From Comamonas terrigena NBRC 13299 (lineage in GTDB: Bacteria; Pseudomonadota; Gammaproteobacteria; Burkholderiales; Burkholderiaceae_C): a stretch of DNA of 64,000 nt. The DNA is taken from assembly GCF_006740045.1 (NCBI RefSeq), contig NZ_AP019749.1:3677001-3741000 (forward strand), read 5' to 3'. Each line of letters opens with the position of its first letter. Within the stretch, counting starts at the first letter, position 1. The notes beneath the pieces were generated by a model. That model saw only the letters and a list, made by a program, of their open reading frames with translations, had not been told where the DNA came from and searched no databases. The position numbers and the translations under genes were made by a program. Shown here piece after piece: positions 8,340-15,647 of the stretch.

Positions 8340-9184
8340 ACCGCCAACACATGGAACCCATCTCGGGCGGCTACGTCCACGTCACCATCCAGGGCCGCAA
8401 CAACCGCATCTATGTGGAAACGGCGGGCCAGGGCCAGCCCTTGCTGTGCCTGCACACGGCAGGCAGCGACTCGCGCCAATACCGCGGCCTGATGAACTGC
8501 CCGGAGATCACCGAACGCTTCCAGGTGATCTGTTTCGATCTGCCCTACCACGGCAAGTCCTCGCCCCCCGAAGGCTGGGAACAGCACGAGTACCAGCTCA
8601 CCTCGCAGCTTTATGTGGACTCCATCCTCGGCGTGATGGATGCGCTGGACATTCACCGCCCCGTCGCTATGGGGTGCTCCATCGGCGGCCGTGTGGTGCT
8701 GCACCTGGCGCTGCAGCACCCGGAGCGGTTCAAGGCCCTGATCGGCCTGCAATCGGGCGCCCATGTCGCGCCCTACTACAACCTGGAATGGCTGCACCGT
8801 CCGGATGTGCACGGCGGCGAAGTCTGCGCCGGCATCGTGTCCGGCCTGATCGGCCCGCACGCCAAGGAGGTGGACCGCTGGGAAACCCTGTGGCACTACA
8901 TGCAAAGCGGGCCCGGGGTGTTCAAGGGCGATCTCCACTTCTACAAGGCCGAAGGCGATCTGCGCGCGCTGGCGGGCCGCATCGACACGGCGCAATGCCC
9001 GCTCTATCTGCTGACCGGCGAGTACGACTACTCATGCACGCCCGATGACTCCCGGGCCCTTGCCCAGAGCATTGCCGGGGCGCAGCTGTCGATCATGCCC
9101 GGCCTCGGCCATTTCCCGATGAGCGAGGCCCCCGCCGATTTCATCGCCCACCTGATGCCGGTGCTCCGGCAGATTCAACCGTGA
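8336..9184 (+). CDS. Alpha/beta-fold hydrolase
   Basis: 282 residues. The lid-less alpha/beta hydrolase core shows the oxyanion strand LLCLHTAGSDSRQY, the nucleophile elbow GCSIGG with Ser115, an acid candidate in TGEYDYS and the catalytic His in GLGHFPMSEAP. The family includes esterases, lactonases, enol-lactone hydrolases and C-C bond hydrolases. It starts in an ATGA overlap with the SCP2-like gene, with GGAGGG about ten bases upstream. In this cluster an ester- or lactone-opening step is plausible, but C-C cleavage is not excluded. Confidence 0.85.
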   Translation: MNRQHMEPISGGYVHVTIQGRNNRIYVETAGQGQPLLCLHTAGSDSRQYRGLMNCPEITERFQVICFDLPYHGKSSPPEGWEQHEYQLTSQLYVDSILGVMDALDIHRPVAMGCSIGGRVVLHLALQHPERFKALIGLQSGAHVAPYYNLEWLHRPDVHGGEVCAGIVSGLIGPHAKEVDRWETLWHYMQSGPGVFKGDLHFYKAEGDLRALAGRIDTAQCPLYLLTGEYDYSCTPDDSRALAQSIAGAQLSIMPGLGHFPMSEAPADFIAHLMPVLRQIQP

Positions 9185-9236
9185 AACCCCGCTCCGCCAA
9201 GCCAGACAACGCGCCAGACAACGCAGGAGACACACC

Positions 9237-10463
9237 ATGAAGTTCATTCCCCCAACGGCACTCGTTCTTTCCGCCATCGCACTGCTCACCGGCGCAGCCC
9301 ACGCGCAAGCCGGGGGCGCGAAGATCTCGGACGGCGTGGTCAAGATCGGCGTGCTCACCGACATCAACGGTCCGTTCATGGACAACGTGGGCAAGGGCTC
9401 GATTGTTGCCACCGAAATTGCGGTCGAGGAATTCGGCGGCAAGGTGCTGGGCATGCCCATCGAGATCGTGACCGCCGACCACCAGAACAAGGCCGACATC
9501 GCCTCGACCAAGACCCGTGAATGGCTGGACCGAGACAAGGTGGATGCGGTGACCGAACTGGGCAACAGCGCCGTGGCCCTGGCCGCAATGAAGATCGCCC
9601 AGGAAAAGGGGCGCATGTCCATCGTCACAGGGGCTGGTGCACAGCGCATCAGCAACGAGGACTGCACGCCCAACAATGTGCACTGGGTCTACGACTCGTA
9701 TGCCTTGGCCAATGTGGGCACCAAATCGCTGGTGAAGAAGGGCTTCAAGACCTGGTACTACGTGACGGCCGACTATGCATTCGGGCACTCGCTGGAAAAC
9801 GATGGCAGGAAGTTCATCGAAGCCGCGGGGGGCAGCGTGGTGGGCTCGTCACGCTACCCCTTCCCCGGCAACGACTTTGCCTCCTACATCGTCAAGGCCA
9901 ACGGCAGCAAGGCCAATGCGGTGGCCATTGCCACGGCGGGCCTGGACCTGCAGAACGCCATCAAGCAAGGCCGTGAATTCGGCCTGGGGACCGGCGGCCA
10001 GGCGACGGTGGCCATGCTGATGAGCATCATGGACGTGCATGGGCTGGGGCTCAAGAACGCGGGCAATATGATGTTTGCCGAATCCTTCTACTGGGACTAC
10101 GACGACGAATCGCGCAAGTTCGCCGACAAGTTCATGAAGAAAATGAAGCGCATGCCCACCGCGTTGCAGGCAGGCCAGTATTCGGCGATCCGCACTTACC
10201 TGAAGGCGGTCGAGCAAGCCAAAAGCGACGATGTCGCCGACGTCATCAAGGCCATGAAGCGCATGCGCATCCAGGATGCCTTTGCCAAGAACGGCACGCT
10301 GCGCGACGACGGCAAGATGGTGCACGACATGCTGCTGGTGAAGGTGAAGATGCCGTCGGAATCCAAGAAGCCCTGGGACTACTACAGCGTACAGGAAACG
10401 GTGCCGGGCAAGGAGGCGTTCGAGAGCCTGGACCAGAGCAAATGCCCTCTGGTGAAGAAGTAG
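9237..10463 (+). CDS. Branched-chain-amino-acid-type ABC transporter substrate-binding protein
   Basis: 408 residues with a Sec signal peptide (1-23, cleavage near AHA-Q). The mature protein is a periplasmic type I fold of the LivJ/peripla_BP_6 class: KIGVLTDINGPFMDNVGKGSIVATEIAVEEFGG, VTELGNSAVALAAMKIA, WYYVTADYAFGHSLENDGRKF. No LivH/M/G/F genes are nearby, so the partner permease must be elsewhere or absent. Related orphan receptors in Burkholderiales often bind aromatic or carboxylic acids. Its position inside the cluster makes it the second binding protein for the same or a related compound. The ribosome binding site GCAGGAGA is clear. Confidence 0.88.
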   Translation: MKFIPPTALVLSAIALLTGAAHAQAGGAKISDGVVKIGVLTDINGPFMDNVGKGSIVATEIAVEEFGGKVLGMPIEIVTADHQNKADIASTKTREWLDRDKVDAVTELGNSAVALAAMKIAQEKGRMSIVTGAGAQRISNEDCTPNNVHWVYDSYALANVGTKSLVKKGFKTWYYVTADYAFGHSLENDGRKFIEAAGGSVVGSSRYPFPGNDFASYIVKANGSKANAVAIATAGLDLQNAIKQGREFGLGTGGQATVAMLMSIMDVHGLGLKNAGNMMFAESFYWDYDDESRKFADKFMKKMKRMPTALQAGQYSAIRTYLKAVEQAKSDDVADVIKAMKRMRIQDAFAKNGTLRDDGKMVHDMLLVKVKMPSESKKPWDYYSVQETVPGKEAFESLDQSKCPLVKK

Positions 10464-10475
10464 GCGGCCAGCAGA

Positions 10476-11270
10476 ATGCAGCCAGACGATCTGCCCCGTT
10501 ATGAGGTCCTCGCCATCCGGTACGCCAGCGTCGCGCGGGTGCGGCAGAGCAATTTTCTGCACCCCGTCGACGGTGATCCGGATGCCTTGATGCCGCTGGA
10601 CTTCTTTGTCTGGCTGGTGCGCGGTGGCGACCAGTTGCTGCTGGTGGACACCGGCTTCAGCCAGGTCTCCGCCCTCGCCCGCCAGCGTGCATTTCTGCAG
10701 GAGCCGGTCCAGGCGCTCGGCGCACTGGGGATTGCGGCCGACGATATCCGCGATGTCGCGATCACCCATTTGCACTACGACCATGCCGGCAATGTGAACC
10801 AGTTCCGCAACGCCCGCATCTGGCTGCAGCAGCGCGAGATGGCCTACGCCACCGGCAGGTGCATGTGCGATGCGAAGCAGAACCACTTCTTCGCACTTGA
10901 CGATATTTCCGTCGTGCTCAAGCGCCTGTATGCCGGCGATGTCCGGCTGGTCGATGGCATGCACCGGTTTGCGCCCGGCATCGAGTTTCACCGCGTCGGC
11001 GGCCACACCGATGGCCTGCAGGTGGTGCGCGTGATGACCGCCAGAGGCTGGGCGGTGCTGGCCTCCGACGCCGCGCATTACTACGAGAACCTGGCAAAGC
11101 AGAACCCGTTTCCCGCCATCCACAGCCTGGACGACATGCTGGCCGGCTACGCGCTGATCCGGCAGCTGGCGGACGGCCCGGACCAGATCATCCCTGGGCA
11201 CGACCCACAGGTCTGCGCCTTGTTCCCGCCCCTGCAGTTGCCAGGTTCATCTATCCACCGCATCGCCTGA
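10476..11270 (+). CDS. MBL-fold metallo-hydrolase, N-acyl-homoserine-lactonase (AttM/AiiA) family
   Basis: 264 residues. The di-zinc motif HLHYDHAGN (H98, H100, D102, H103) is complete. GGHTDGL supplies the next His, ASDAAHYYEN the bridging Asp and PGHDP the last His. This pattern is that of the AttM/AiiA lactonase branch, which opens gamma-lactone rings. It starts 12 bases after the binding protein stop and is the last gene of the cluster. It may quench quorum signals, but a catabolic lactone-opening job alongside dehydrogenases and an aldehyde dehydrogenase (as in gamma-butyrolactone operons) fits the context better. Confidence 0.85.
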   Translation: MQPDDLPRYEVLAIRYASVARVRQSNFLHPVDGDPDALMPLDFFVWLVRGGDQLLLVDTGFSQVSALARQRAFLQEPVQALGALGIAADDIRDVAITHLHYDHAGNVNQFRNARIWLQQREMAYATGRCMCDAKQNHFFALDDISVVLKRLYAGDVRLVDGMHRFAPGIEFHRVGGHTDGLQVVRVMTARGWAVLASDAAHYYENLAKQNPFPAIHSLDDMLAGYALIRQLADGPDQIIPGHDPQVCALFPPLQLPGSSIHRIA

Positions 11271-11328
11271 GCACCTGGAGCGCCCCGGTCTGGCAGACGC
11301 CGCAGCTGTCCCGAGGCGACAGCGCCTG

Positions 11329-12024
11329 TCACGCTGCAGCCACCGCCTGCTCCGTGTGCAGGAACAGCACATTGTTTTCCAAGTGGATGTGCTGCATCAG
11401 GTCTTCCTTGAACTCGCGCAGCCCGCCGTACAGCGCACGCCAGGTGGTGCAGGCGGCACGCGGCGGCGTGATGTGGTCGGTCAGATCCAGCAGCTTCTGC
11501 AATTCAGCGCCGTGCTGGTCGTGCTCATGGCGCATCACCGCAATCGGCATCCGGGCCTGGGCGTTGTGCTGGGCCAGCAGCAGCGGGAACAGGATTTTTT
11601 CTTCCTTCAGCATATGGCTTTGCAGCGCCTGGAACATGGCTTCCAGATGGGCAGCCAGACCGACCGGGCAATCGTCGCGGTCCCCGTGCACCTGCTCCAC
11701 GCGGTGGGCCAGGCGGATCAGCTCCGGCAACTGCTGGCGGTGCACTTCATGGTAGCGCTGCAGGATGTGCTCGATCAGCACGTCGCTGTGGCCGGCATCG
11801 CAGGCCACAACCGCCGCCGACTCCGCATCGGCCTGTGCGGCCACGGCCGGCAAACGCATCAGCTCGGCTTCGACCACCGCAGGATCGACCTGCCTGGCAT
11901 GCGCTGCCTGGGCCAGGCTGTGCTTACCGCCGCAGCAGAAATCCAGGTCGTATTTGTGGAACACCGCAGTGGCGCCGGGGATTTGTTTGGCAATGCTGCC
12001 GACGGATTGGTGGATGAGAGACAT
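11329..12024 (-). CDS. ytfE: Iron-sulfur cluster repair di-iron protein YtfE/ScdA (NorA)
   Basis: 231 residues. The N-terminal ScdA/DUF542 domain holds the paired-cysteine motif DFCCGGK (28-34). The C-terminal hemerythrin-like four-helix domain holds the iron-ligand segments HMLKEEKILFPLL, MRHEHDQHG and HIHLENNVLF. Family members restore Fe-S clusters damaged by nitric oxide and act on NO in the cytoplasm; the Ralstonia homologue is NorA. The ATG at 12024 gives the conserved MSLIHQSVGSIA start. It is divergent from norR with three NorR boxes between, so NO-induced expression is expected. Confidence 0.92.
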   Translation of the reverse strand: MSLIHQSVGSIAKQIPGATAVFHKYDLDFCCGGKHSLAQAAHARQVDPAVVEAELMRLPAVAAQADAESAAVVACDAGHSDVLIEHILQRYHEVHRQQLPELIRLAHRVEQVHGDRDDCPVGLAAHLEAMFQALQSHMLKEEKILFPLLLAQHNAQARMPIAVMRHEHDQHGAELQKLLDLTDHITPPRAACTTWRALYGGLREFKEDLMQHIHLENNVLFLHTEQAVAAA

Positions 12025-12053
12025 GGCAAACCTTTGAGGTAACAGGTGATGCC

Positions 12054-12069
12054 TTTGCGCTAGCGCAAA
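12054..12069. promoter_or_regulatory. Perfect 16-bp palindrome upstream of ytfE
   Basis: TTTGCGCTAGCGCAAA is an uninterrupted palindrome 30 bp upstream of the ytfE start, between that start and the NorR boxes. Its place in the leader or core promoter suggests an operator or an RNA hairpin. It matches no FNR, NsrR or NorR consensus that I know. Confidence 0.45.
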
Positions 12070-12118
12070 CCATGCCTGCATTCACCTCCTTGAGAATCAA
12101 GCAGTTAGCGCATCCATG

Positions 12119-12131
12119 GGTAGGATGCACC
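12119..12131. promoter_or_regulatory. NorR box 1 (GGT-N7-ACC)
   Basis: GGTAGGATGCACC fits the GGT-N7-ACC upstream activating site known for NorR of Ralstonia eutropha. It is the site nearest ytfE. It overlaps a GCATCC-N7-GGATGC inverted repeat (12110-12128). Confidence 0.75.
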
Positions 12132-12142
12132 CCGCCCCGCCC

Positions 12143-12155
12143 GGTCACAAATACC
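12143..12155. promoter_or_regulatory. NorR box 2 (GGT-N7-ACC)
   Basis: GGTCACAAATACC is an exact GGT-N7-ACC match with an AT-rich core, centred 24 bp from box 1. Three such sites in 56 bp is the arrangement expected for NorR hexamer assembly. Confidence 0.78.
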
Positions 12156-12161
12156 CCATCC

Positions 12162-12174
12162 GGTTGTTTTCACC
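12162..12174. promoter_or_regulatory. NorR box 3 (GGT-N7-ACC)
   Basis: GGTTGTTTTCACC is an exact GGT-N7-ACC match ending at the base before the norR start codon. Binding here would also block norR expression, giving autoregulation. No canonical -24/-12 sigma-54 element (GG-N10-GC) was found between the boxes and ytfE. Confidence 0.75.
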
Positions 12175-13725
12175 ATGCTCGATTCCCTGGTCCTTTCCGA
12201 TCTTTCCACCGAATTGCCGCAGGCCGTGCGCCTGCAACGCCTGGTCGAAAGCCTGCAAGCCGAATTTCACTGCGGCGCAGTGGCCTTGCTGCGGCTGGAA
12301 GGCGAATGCCTGCGCCCGGTGGCCGCGGCAGGCCTGGTGCAGGAAGCCCTGGGCCGGCGCTTCACCGTCAGCCAGCACCCGCGCCTGGCCACCATCCTGT
12401 CCCGCAGCGGCGAACTCACACGCTTTCACCACGACAGCAGCCTGCCCGACCCCTATGACGGCCTGCTCACCGAACGTGCAGGCCAGGCGCTGCCCGTGCA
12501 CGACTGCATGGGGCTGGGCATTTCCATCGAAGGCTGGCACTGGGGGGTGATCACGCTGGACGCCCTGGACATCGGTACGTTCGACGAGCAGGCCCAAGAA
12601 CGGCTGCAGGCGCGGGTGCCGCTGATCGAGGCCACGGTGCGCATGGCGCACCTGGAGTCCGAGGTGCGGGCACTGCGCCTGTCGCGCAGCGCCCAGCCTT
12701 CCGATGCCACGCCCGCCGCACTGCAGGACATCGTGGGCCAAAGCCCTGCCCTCCTGCGGCTGCAACAGGAACTGGCCGTGGTGGCCGAAACCGATATGCC
12801 GGTGCTGCTGCTGGGCGAAACCGGCGTGGGCAAGGAGCTGTTTGCGCGCCGGTTGCACCAGCTGTCACGCCGGCGCCAGCAGCCCATGGTGCATGTGAAC
12901 TGCGCTGCCTTGCCCGACACCCTGGCCGAGAGCGAGCTCTTCGGCCATGCCCGGGGGGCTTTTTCCGGAGCAGTGGCCGCCCGCGCCGGGCGGTTTGAAA
13001 GTGCGGACCAGGGCACCCTGTTTCTGGACGAGGTGGGCGAGCTCACGCTGCCCGTGCAGGCCAAGCTGCTGCGCGCCTTGCAGAACGGAGAGATCCAGCG
13101 CCTGGGCGCCGACCAGCCGCGCAAGGTGGATGTGCGCATCATTGCCGCCACCAACCGCGCCCTGAACGAACAGGTGCGCGACGGCGGCTTCCGCGCCGAC
13201 CTGTTCCACCGCCTGTCGGTCTACCCCCTGCATGTGCCGCCGCTGCGCGAACGCGGCGACGATGTGTTGCTGCTGGCCGGCCGTTTTCTGGAACTCAACC
13301 GCAGCCGCCTGGGCCTGCGCAGCCTGCGCCTGACCAGCGATGCCCAGCTTGCGATGCGCCGCTATGCCTGGCCCGGGAATGTGCGTGAGCTGGAGCATGT
13401 CATCAGCCGCGCCGCGCTCAAGGCCGTCAGCTACGGGGCACGCCGCACCGACATCGTCAGCCTGGACGCGGCCTCGCTGGACCTGGAGGCCGCGCCGCTG
13501 TCGGCACCGGCACTCGCCCCCGGTGCCGCCCTGCCGGGCGCGGCGGCAGGCCAGGTGAGCAGCACCTTCAGCTCCCTGCGCGAGCAGGTGGACCATGTGC
13601 AGCGCAACGCGATCGAACAGGCGCTGGGCCAGCACCAGGGCGTGTGGAGCGCCGCCGCCAAGAGCTTGCAGATCGATAGCAGCAATCTGCACAAACTGGC
13701 GCGTCGTCTGGGCATAAAAGGCTGA
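12175..13725 (+). CDS. norR: Nitric-oxide-responsive sigma-54 activator NorR
   Basis: 516 residues in three domains. The N-terminal GAF sensor (about 1-170) keeps the VHDC segment (108-111), which in E. coli NorR belongs to the non-haem iron region that binds NO. The AAA+ domain (about 185-420) has Walker A GETGVGKE (214-221), the sigma-54 contact loop GAFSGA (261-266; a Ser variant of GAFTGA) and Walker B LFLDEVGEL. A C-terminal Fis-type helix-turn-helix (about 470-516) ends the protein. It is divergent from ytfE across three NorR boxes and lies upstream of the copper nitrite reductase on the same strand. Confidence 0.93.
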   Translation: MLDSLVLSDLSTELPQAVRLQRLVESLQAEFHCGAVALLRLEGECLRPVAAAGLVQEALGRRFTVSQHPRLATILSRSGELTRFHHDSSLPDPYDGLLTERAGQALPVHDCMGLGISIEGWHWGVITLDALDIGTFDEQAQERLQARVPLIEATVRMAHLESEVRALRLSRSAQPSDATPAALQDIVGQSPALLRLQQELAVVAETDMPVLLLGETGVGKELFARRLHQLSRRRQQPMVHVNCAALPDTLAESELFGHARGAFSGAVAARAGRFESADQGTLFLDEVGELTLPVQAKLLRALQNGEIQRLGADQPRKVDVRIIAATNRALNEQVRDGGFRADLFHRLSVYPLHVPPLRERGDDVLLLAGRFLELNRSRLGLRSLRLTSDAQLAMRRYAWPGNVRELEHVISRAALKAVSYGARRTDIVSLDAASLDLEAAPLSAPALAPGAALPGAAAGQVSSTFSSLREQVDHVQRNAIEQALGQHQGVWSAAAKSLQIDSSNLHKLARRLGIKG

Positions 13726-13769
13726 TTGCACTCCTTTTATTGGCCCTACGCGGTTTGTGTGGTTGGCCT

Positions 13770-13802
13770 GCGCCACGCCATTTGGCGCTTGATCCAACGC
13801 AA
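13770..13802. promoter_or_regulatory. Inverted repeat and FNR-like half-matched site upstream of nirK
   Basis: GCGCCA-N7-TGGCGC (13770-13788) is followed directly by TTGATCCAACGCAA (13789-13802). The latter has one perfect FNR/DNR half-site (TTGAT) and one poor half (CGCAA for ATCAA). nirK genes are commonly controlled by FNR/DNR-type regulators. The site lies about 107 bp upstream of the nirK start, so a regulatory role is possible but unproven. Confidence 0.35.
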
Positions 13803-13908
13803 ATCGACGTCCTCCGAATCTCCGAAGAATTCCCTTCAACGGCAGCAGATGCGACGTCCAAATTTCTGGGCACCGCAGTCCGATTGCCGGGATTACAAGG
13901 AGAAGCGT

Positions 13909-15375
13909 ATGACCTCGACACGTTGCCTGACCCCCGTTGCTTTCGCCATTGCCTTGGCGCTGAATCTGGCCCCCAGCCTCGGCAGTGCACAGGCGGCCCC
14001 CACCGCCGCAGCCGCCAAGAAAGCCACCACCGCCCAGGTGCGCAAAGTGGCACTGACGACCAACATCGTCGACGGCAAGATGGTCTATGTGAACGCCAAG
14101 GGCCAGGTGAACCCCACCATCGTGGCCGAAGTGGGCGACACGGTGGAGATCGTGCTCCAGAGCGGCGAAGGTGCCGAGCACGATCTGGCCGTCGAAGGCC
14201 TGAATGTGGTTTCCAAGAAGGTGAATGCCGACACGGCCCCGGCCACGCTGCGCTTCCAGGTGACCAAGGCCGGCACCTTCAGCTACTACTGCACCATCCC
14301 CGGCCACCGCCAGATCGGCATGGAAGGCAAGCTGGAGGTCAAAGGCACCACGGTCGAAGCCGAAAAGGCCGTGCAAAAGAACGCCCCCGGTCCCGAAGCC
14401 CTGTACACGCCGGCCGCCGCAATGGCTCCGGCCCTGGCCGGTGCCGTGAGCATTGCCGCCGACCCCAGTGCCGTGCCCCCCGCCGTGAAGGCCGCGGGCC
14501 CGCAAAAGCACCAGAAACGCATCGAGACCGTGGAGCTGGTGGGCCAGCTGGATGACGGCACCACCTTCACCTACTGGACGTTCGACAAGCAGGTGCCAGG
14601 CCCCATGCTGCGCATGAAGCAAGGCGACACCATGGAGCTGACGCTGGCCAATGCCAAGAGCAGCAAGATGATCCACTCCATCGACCTGCATGCCGTCAAC
14701 GGCGGCCTGGGCGGCGGCGAACACACCCAGGTGCCGCCCGGCCAGGAAAAGACCATCACCTTCAAGGCACTGAACCCCGGCCTGTACGTGTACCACTGCG
14801 CCACGCCGCTGGTGCCCCACCACATCATGGCGGGCATGTACGGCATGATTCTGGTGGAGCCCGAAGGCGGCCTGCCCCAGGTGGACAAGGAGTTCTATGT
14901 GATGCAGGGCGAGATGTACACCACCCGTCCCATCGGGGCCAAAACCCACCAGGAAGTGGACTTCGACAAGATGGCCGCGGAACTGCCGCAGTACTACGTG
15001 TTCAACGGTGCGGTGGGGGCGCTGACCAAGGAGCACAAGCTCAAGGCCAAGGTGGGAGAGAAGGTGCGCATCTACTTCGGCGTGGGCGGACCCAACAAGA
15101 TCTCGTCTTTCCACGTGATCGGCGAAGTGTTTGACAAGGTGTATGACGAAGCCTCGCTCACCGCCATCAAGCACAACGTGCAGACCACGGTGGTGCCACC
15201 AGGAGGTGCCGCCATCGTCGAGCTGACCCCGCAGGTGCCCGGCAACTACCTGCTGGTGGACCATGCGCTGTCACGCACCGGCAAGGGCCTGGTCGGCATT
15301 CTGGAGGTCAGCGGCCAGGCAGAGCCCGGGGTGTACTCCGGCGTCTCGGACCCGAACGCCGCACACGGCCACTGA
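13909..15375 (+). CDS. nirK: Copper-containing nitrite reductase with an extra N-terminal cupredoxin domain
   Basis: 488 residues: signal peptide (1-30, ending AQAA), an N-terminal cupredoxin domain (about 45-147), an Ala/Pro linker and the two-domain NirK/AniA core (about 203-470). The extra domain has its own type 1 copper ligands H91, C128, H133 and M138. The core keeps type 1 ligands H256, C297, H305 and M310, type 2 ligands H261, H296 and H452, and catalytic D259 and H402. It reduces nitrite to NO in the periplasm. The fused cupredoxin probably acts as a tethered electron donor, as described for Hyphomicrobium NirK. AAGGAGAAG precedes the ATG at 13909. It follows norR by 183 bp. Confidence 0.93.
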   Translation: MTSTRCLTPVAFAIALALNLAPSLGSAQAAPTAAAAKKATTAQVRKVALTTNIVDGKMVYVNAKGQVNPTIVAEVGDTVEIVLQSGEGAEHDLAVEGLNVVSKKVNADTAPATLRFQVTKAGTFSYYCTIPGHRQIGMEGKLEVKGTTVEAEKAVQKNAPGPEALYTPAAAMAPALAGAVSIAADPSAVPPAVKAAGPQKHQKRIETVELVGQLDDGTTFTYWTFDKQVPGPMLRMKQGDTMELTLANAKSSKMIHSIDLHAVNGGLGGGEHTQVPPGQEKTITFKALNPGLYVYHCATPLVPHHIMAGMYGMILVEPEGGLPQVDKEFYVMQGEMYTTRPIGAKTHQEVDFDKMAAELPQYYVFNGAVGALTKEHKLKAKVGEKVRIYFGVGGPNKISSFHVIGEVFDKVYDEASLTAIKHNVQTTVVPPGGAAIVELTPQVPGNYLLVDHALSRTGKGLVGILEVSGQAEPGVYSGVSDPNAAHGH

Positions 15376-15415
15376 CCGCGCCACGCCGGTGCCCGCGCCG
15401 GCGGATCTGCGAATG

Positions 15416-15438
15416 ACGCCCTTGCCCTGCAAGGGCGT
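15416..15438 (+). terminator. Hairpin after nirK
   Basis: ACGCCCTTGC-CCT-GCAAGGGCGT is a perfect 10-bp stem 40 bp after the nirK stop. No T-run follows, so it is a stabilising hairpin or weak terminator. Confidence 0.45.
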
Positions 15439-15510
15439 TGCGGTTGGGGGCCTTCGGTACTGCCAGACGGAACCCACAGCACGCGCAGAAACGCCGATCG
15501 ATTGGCCGGC

Positions 15511-15550
15511 AGAAAAAGCAAAACCCCGACTGCTTGCGCAGTCGGGGTTT
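15511..15550 (-). terminator. Rho-independent terminator of tRNA-Gln
   Basis: A 13-bp perfect stem (15521-15533 with 15538-15550, loop TTGC) is followed on the minus strand by a TTTTGCTTTTT tract. It lies eight bases beyond the tRNA 3' end. Confidence 0.85.
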
Positions 15551-15558
15551 GCAGATCT

Positions 15559-15635
15559 TGGCAGGGGAAGAAGGATTCGAACCTTCGCATGCCGGAATCA
15601 AAATCCGGTGCCTTAACCAGCTTGGCGACTCCCCT
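15559..15635 (-). tRNA. tRNA-Gln (anticodon TTG)
   Basis: Read on the minus strand, the 77-base gene starts AGGGGAGTCGCCAAG and ends with an encoded CCA. The anticodon stem CCGGA/TCCGG encloses TTTTGAT, giving anticodon TTG (reads CAA, glutamine). The T arm carries GGTTCGAATCC. The body closely follows E. coli tRNA-Gln. It is a single gene, not part of a cluster. Confidence 0.95.
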
Positions 15636-15647
15636 AGAGAAGCTGCA

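Noticed and set aside
12089..12101. TTGAGAATCAA as an FNR box upstream of ytfE
   Set aside because: The half-sites are only three bases apart; FNR sites need TTGAY-N4-RTCAA.
12025..12118. Sigma-54 -24/-12 promoter for ytfE
   Set aside because: Candidates have eleven bases instead of ten between GG and GC, so none is reported as a feature.
12865..15264. 799-residue minus-strand open frame opposite norR and nirK
   Set aside because: It is a GC-rich antisense shadow of two clear genes with a His/Gly/Leu-biased composition.
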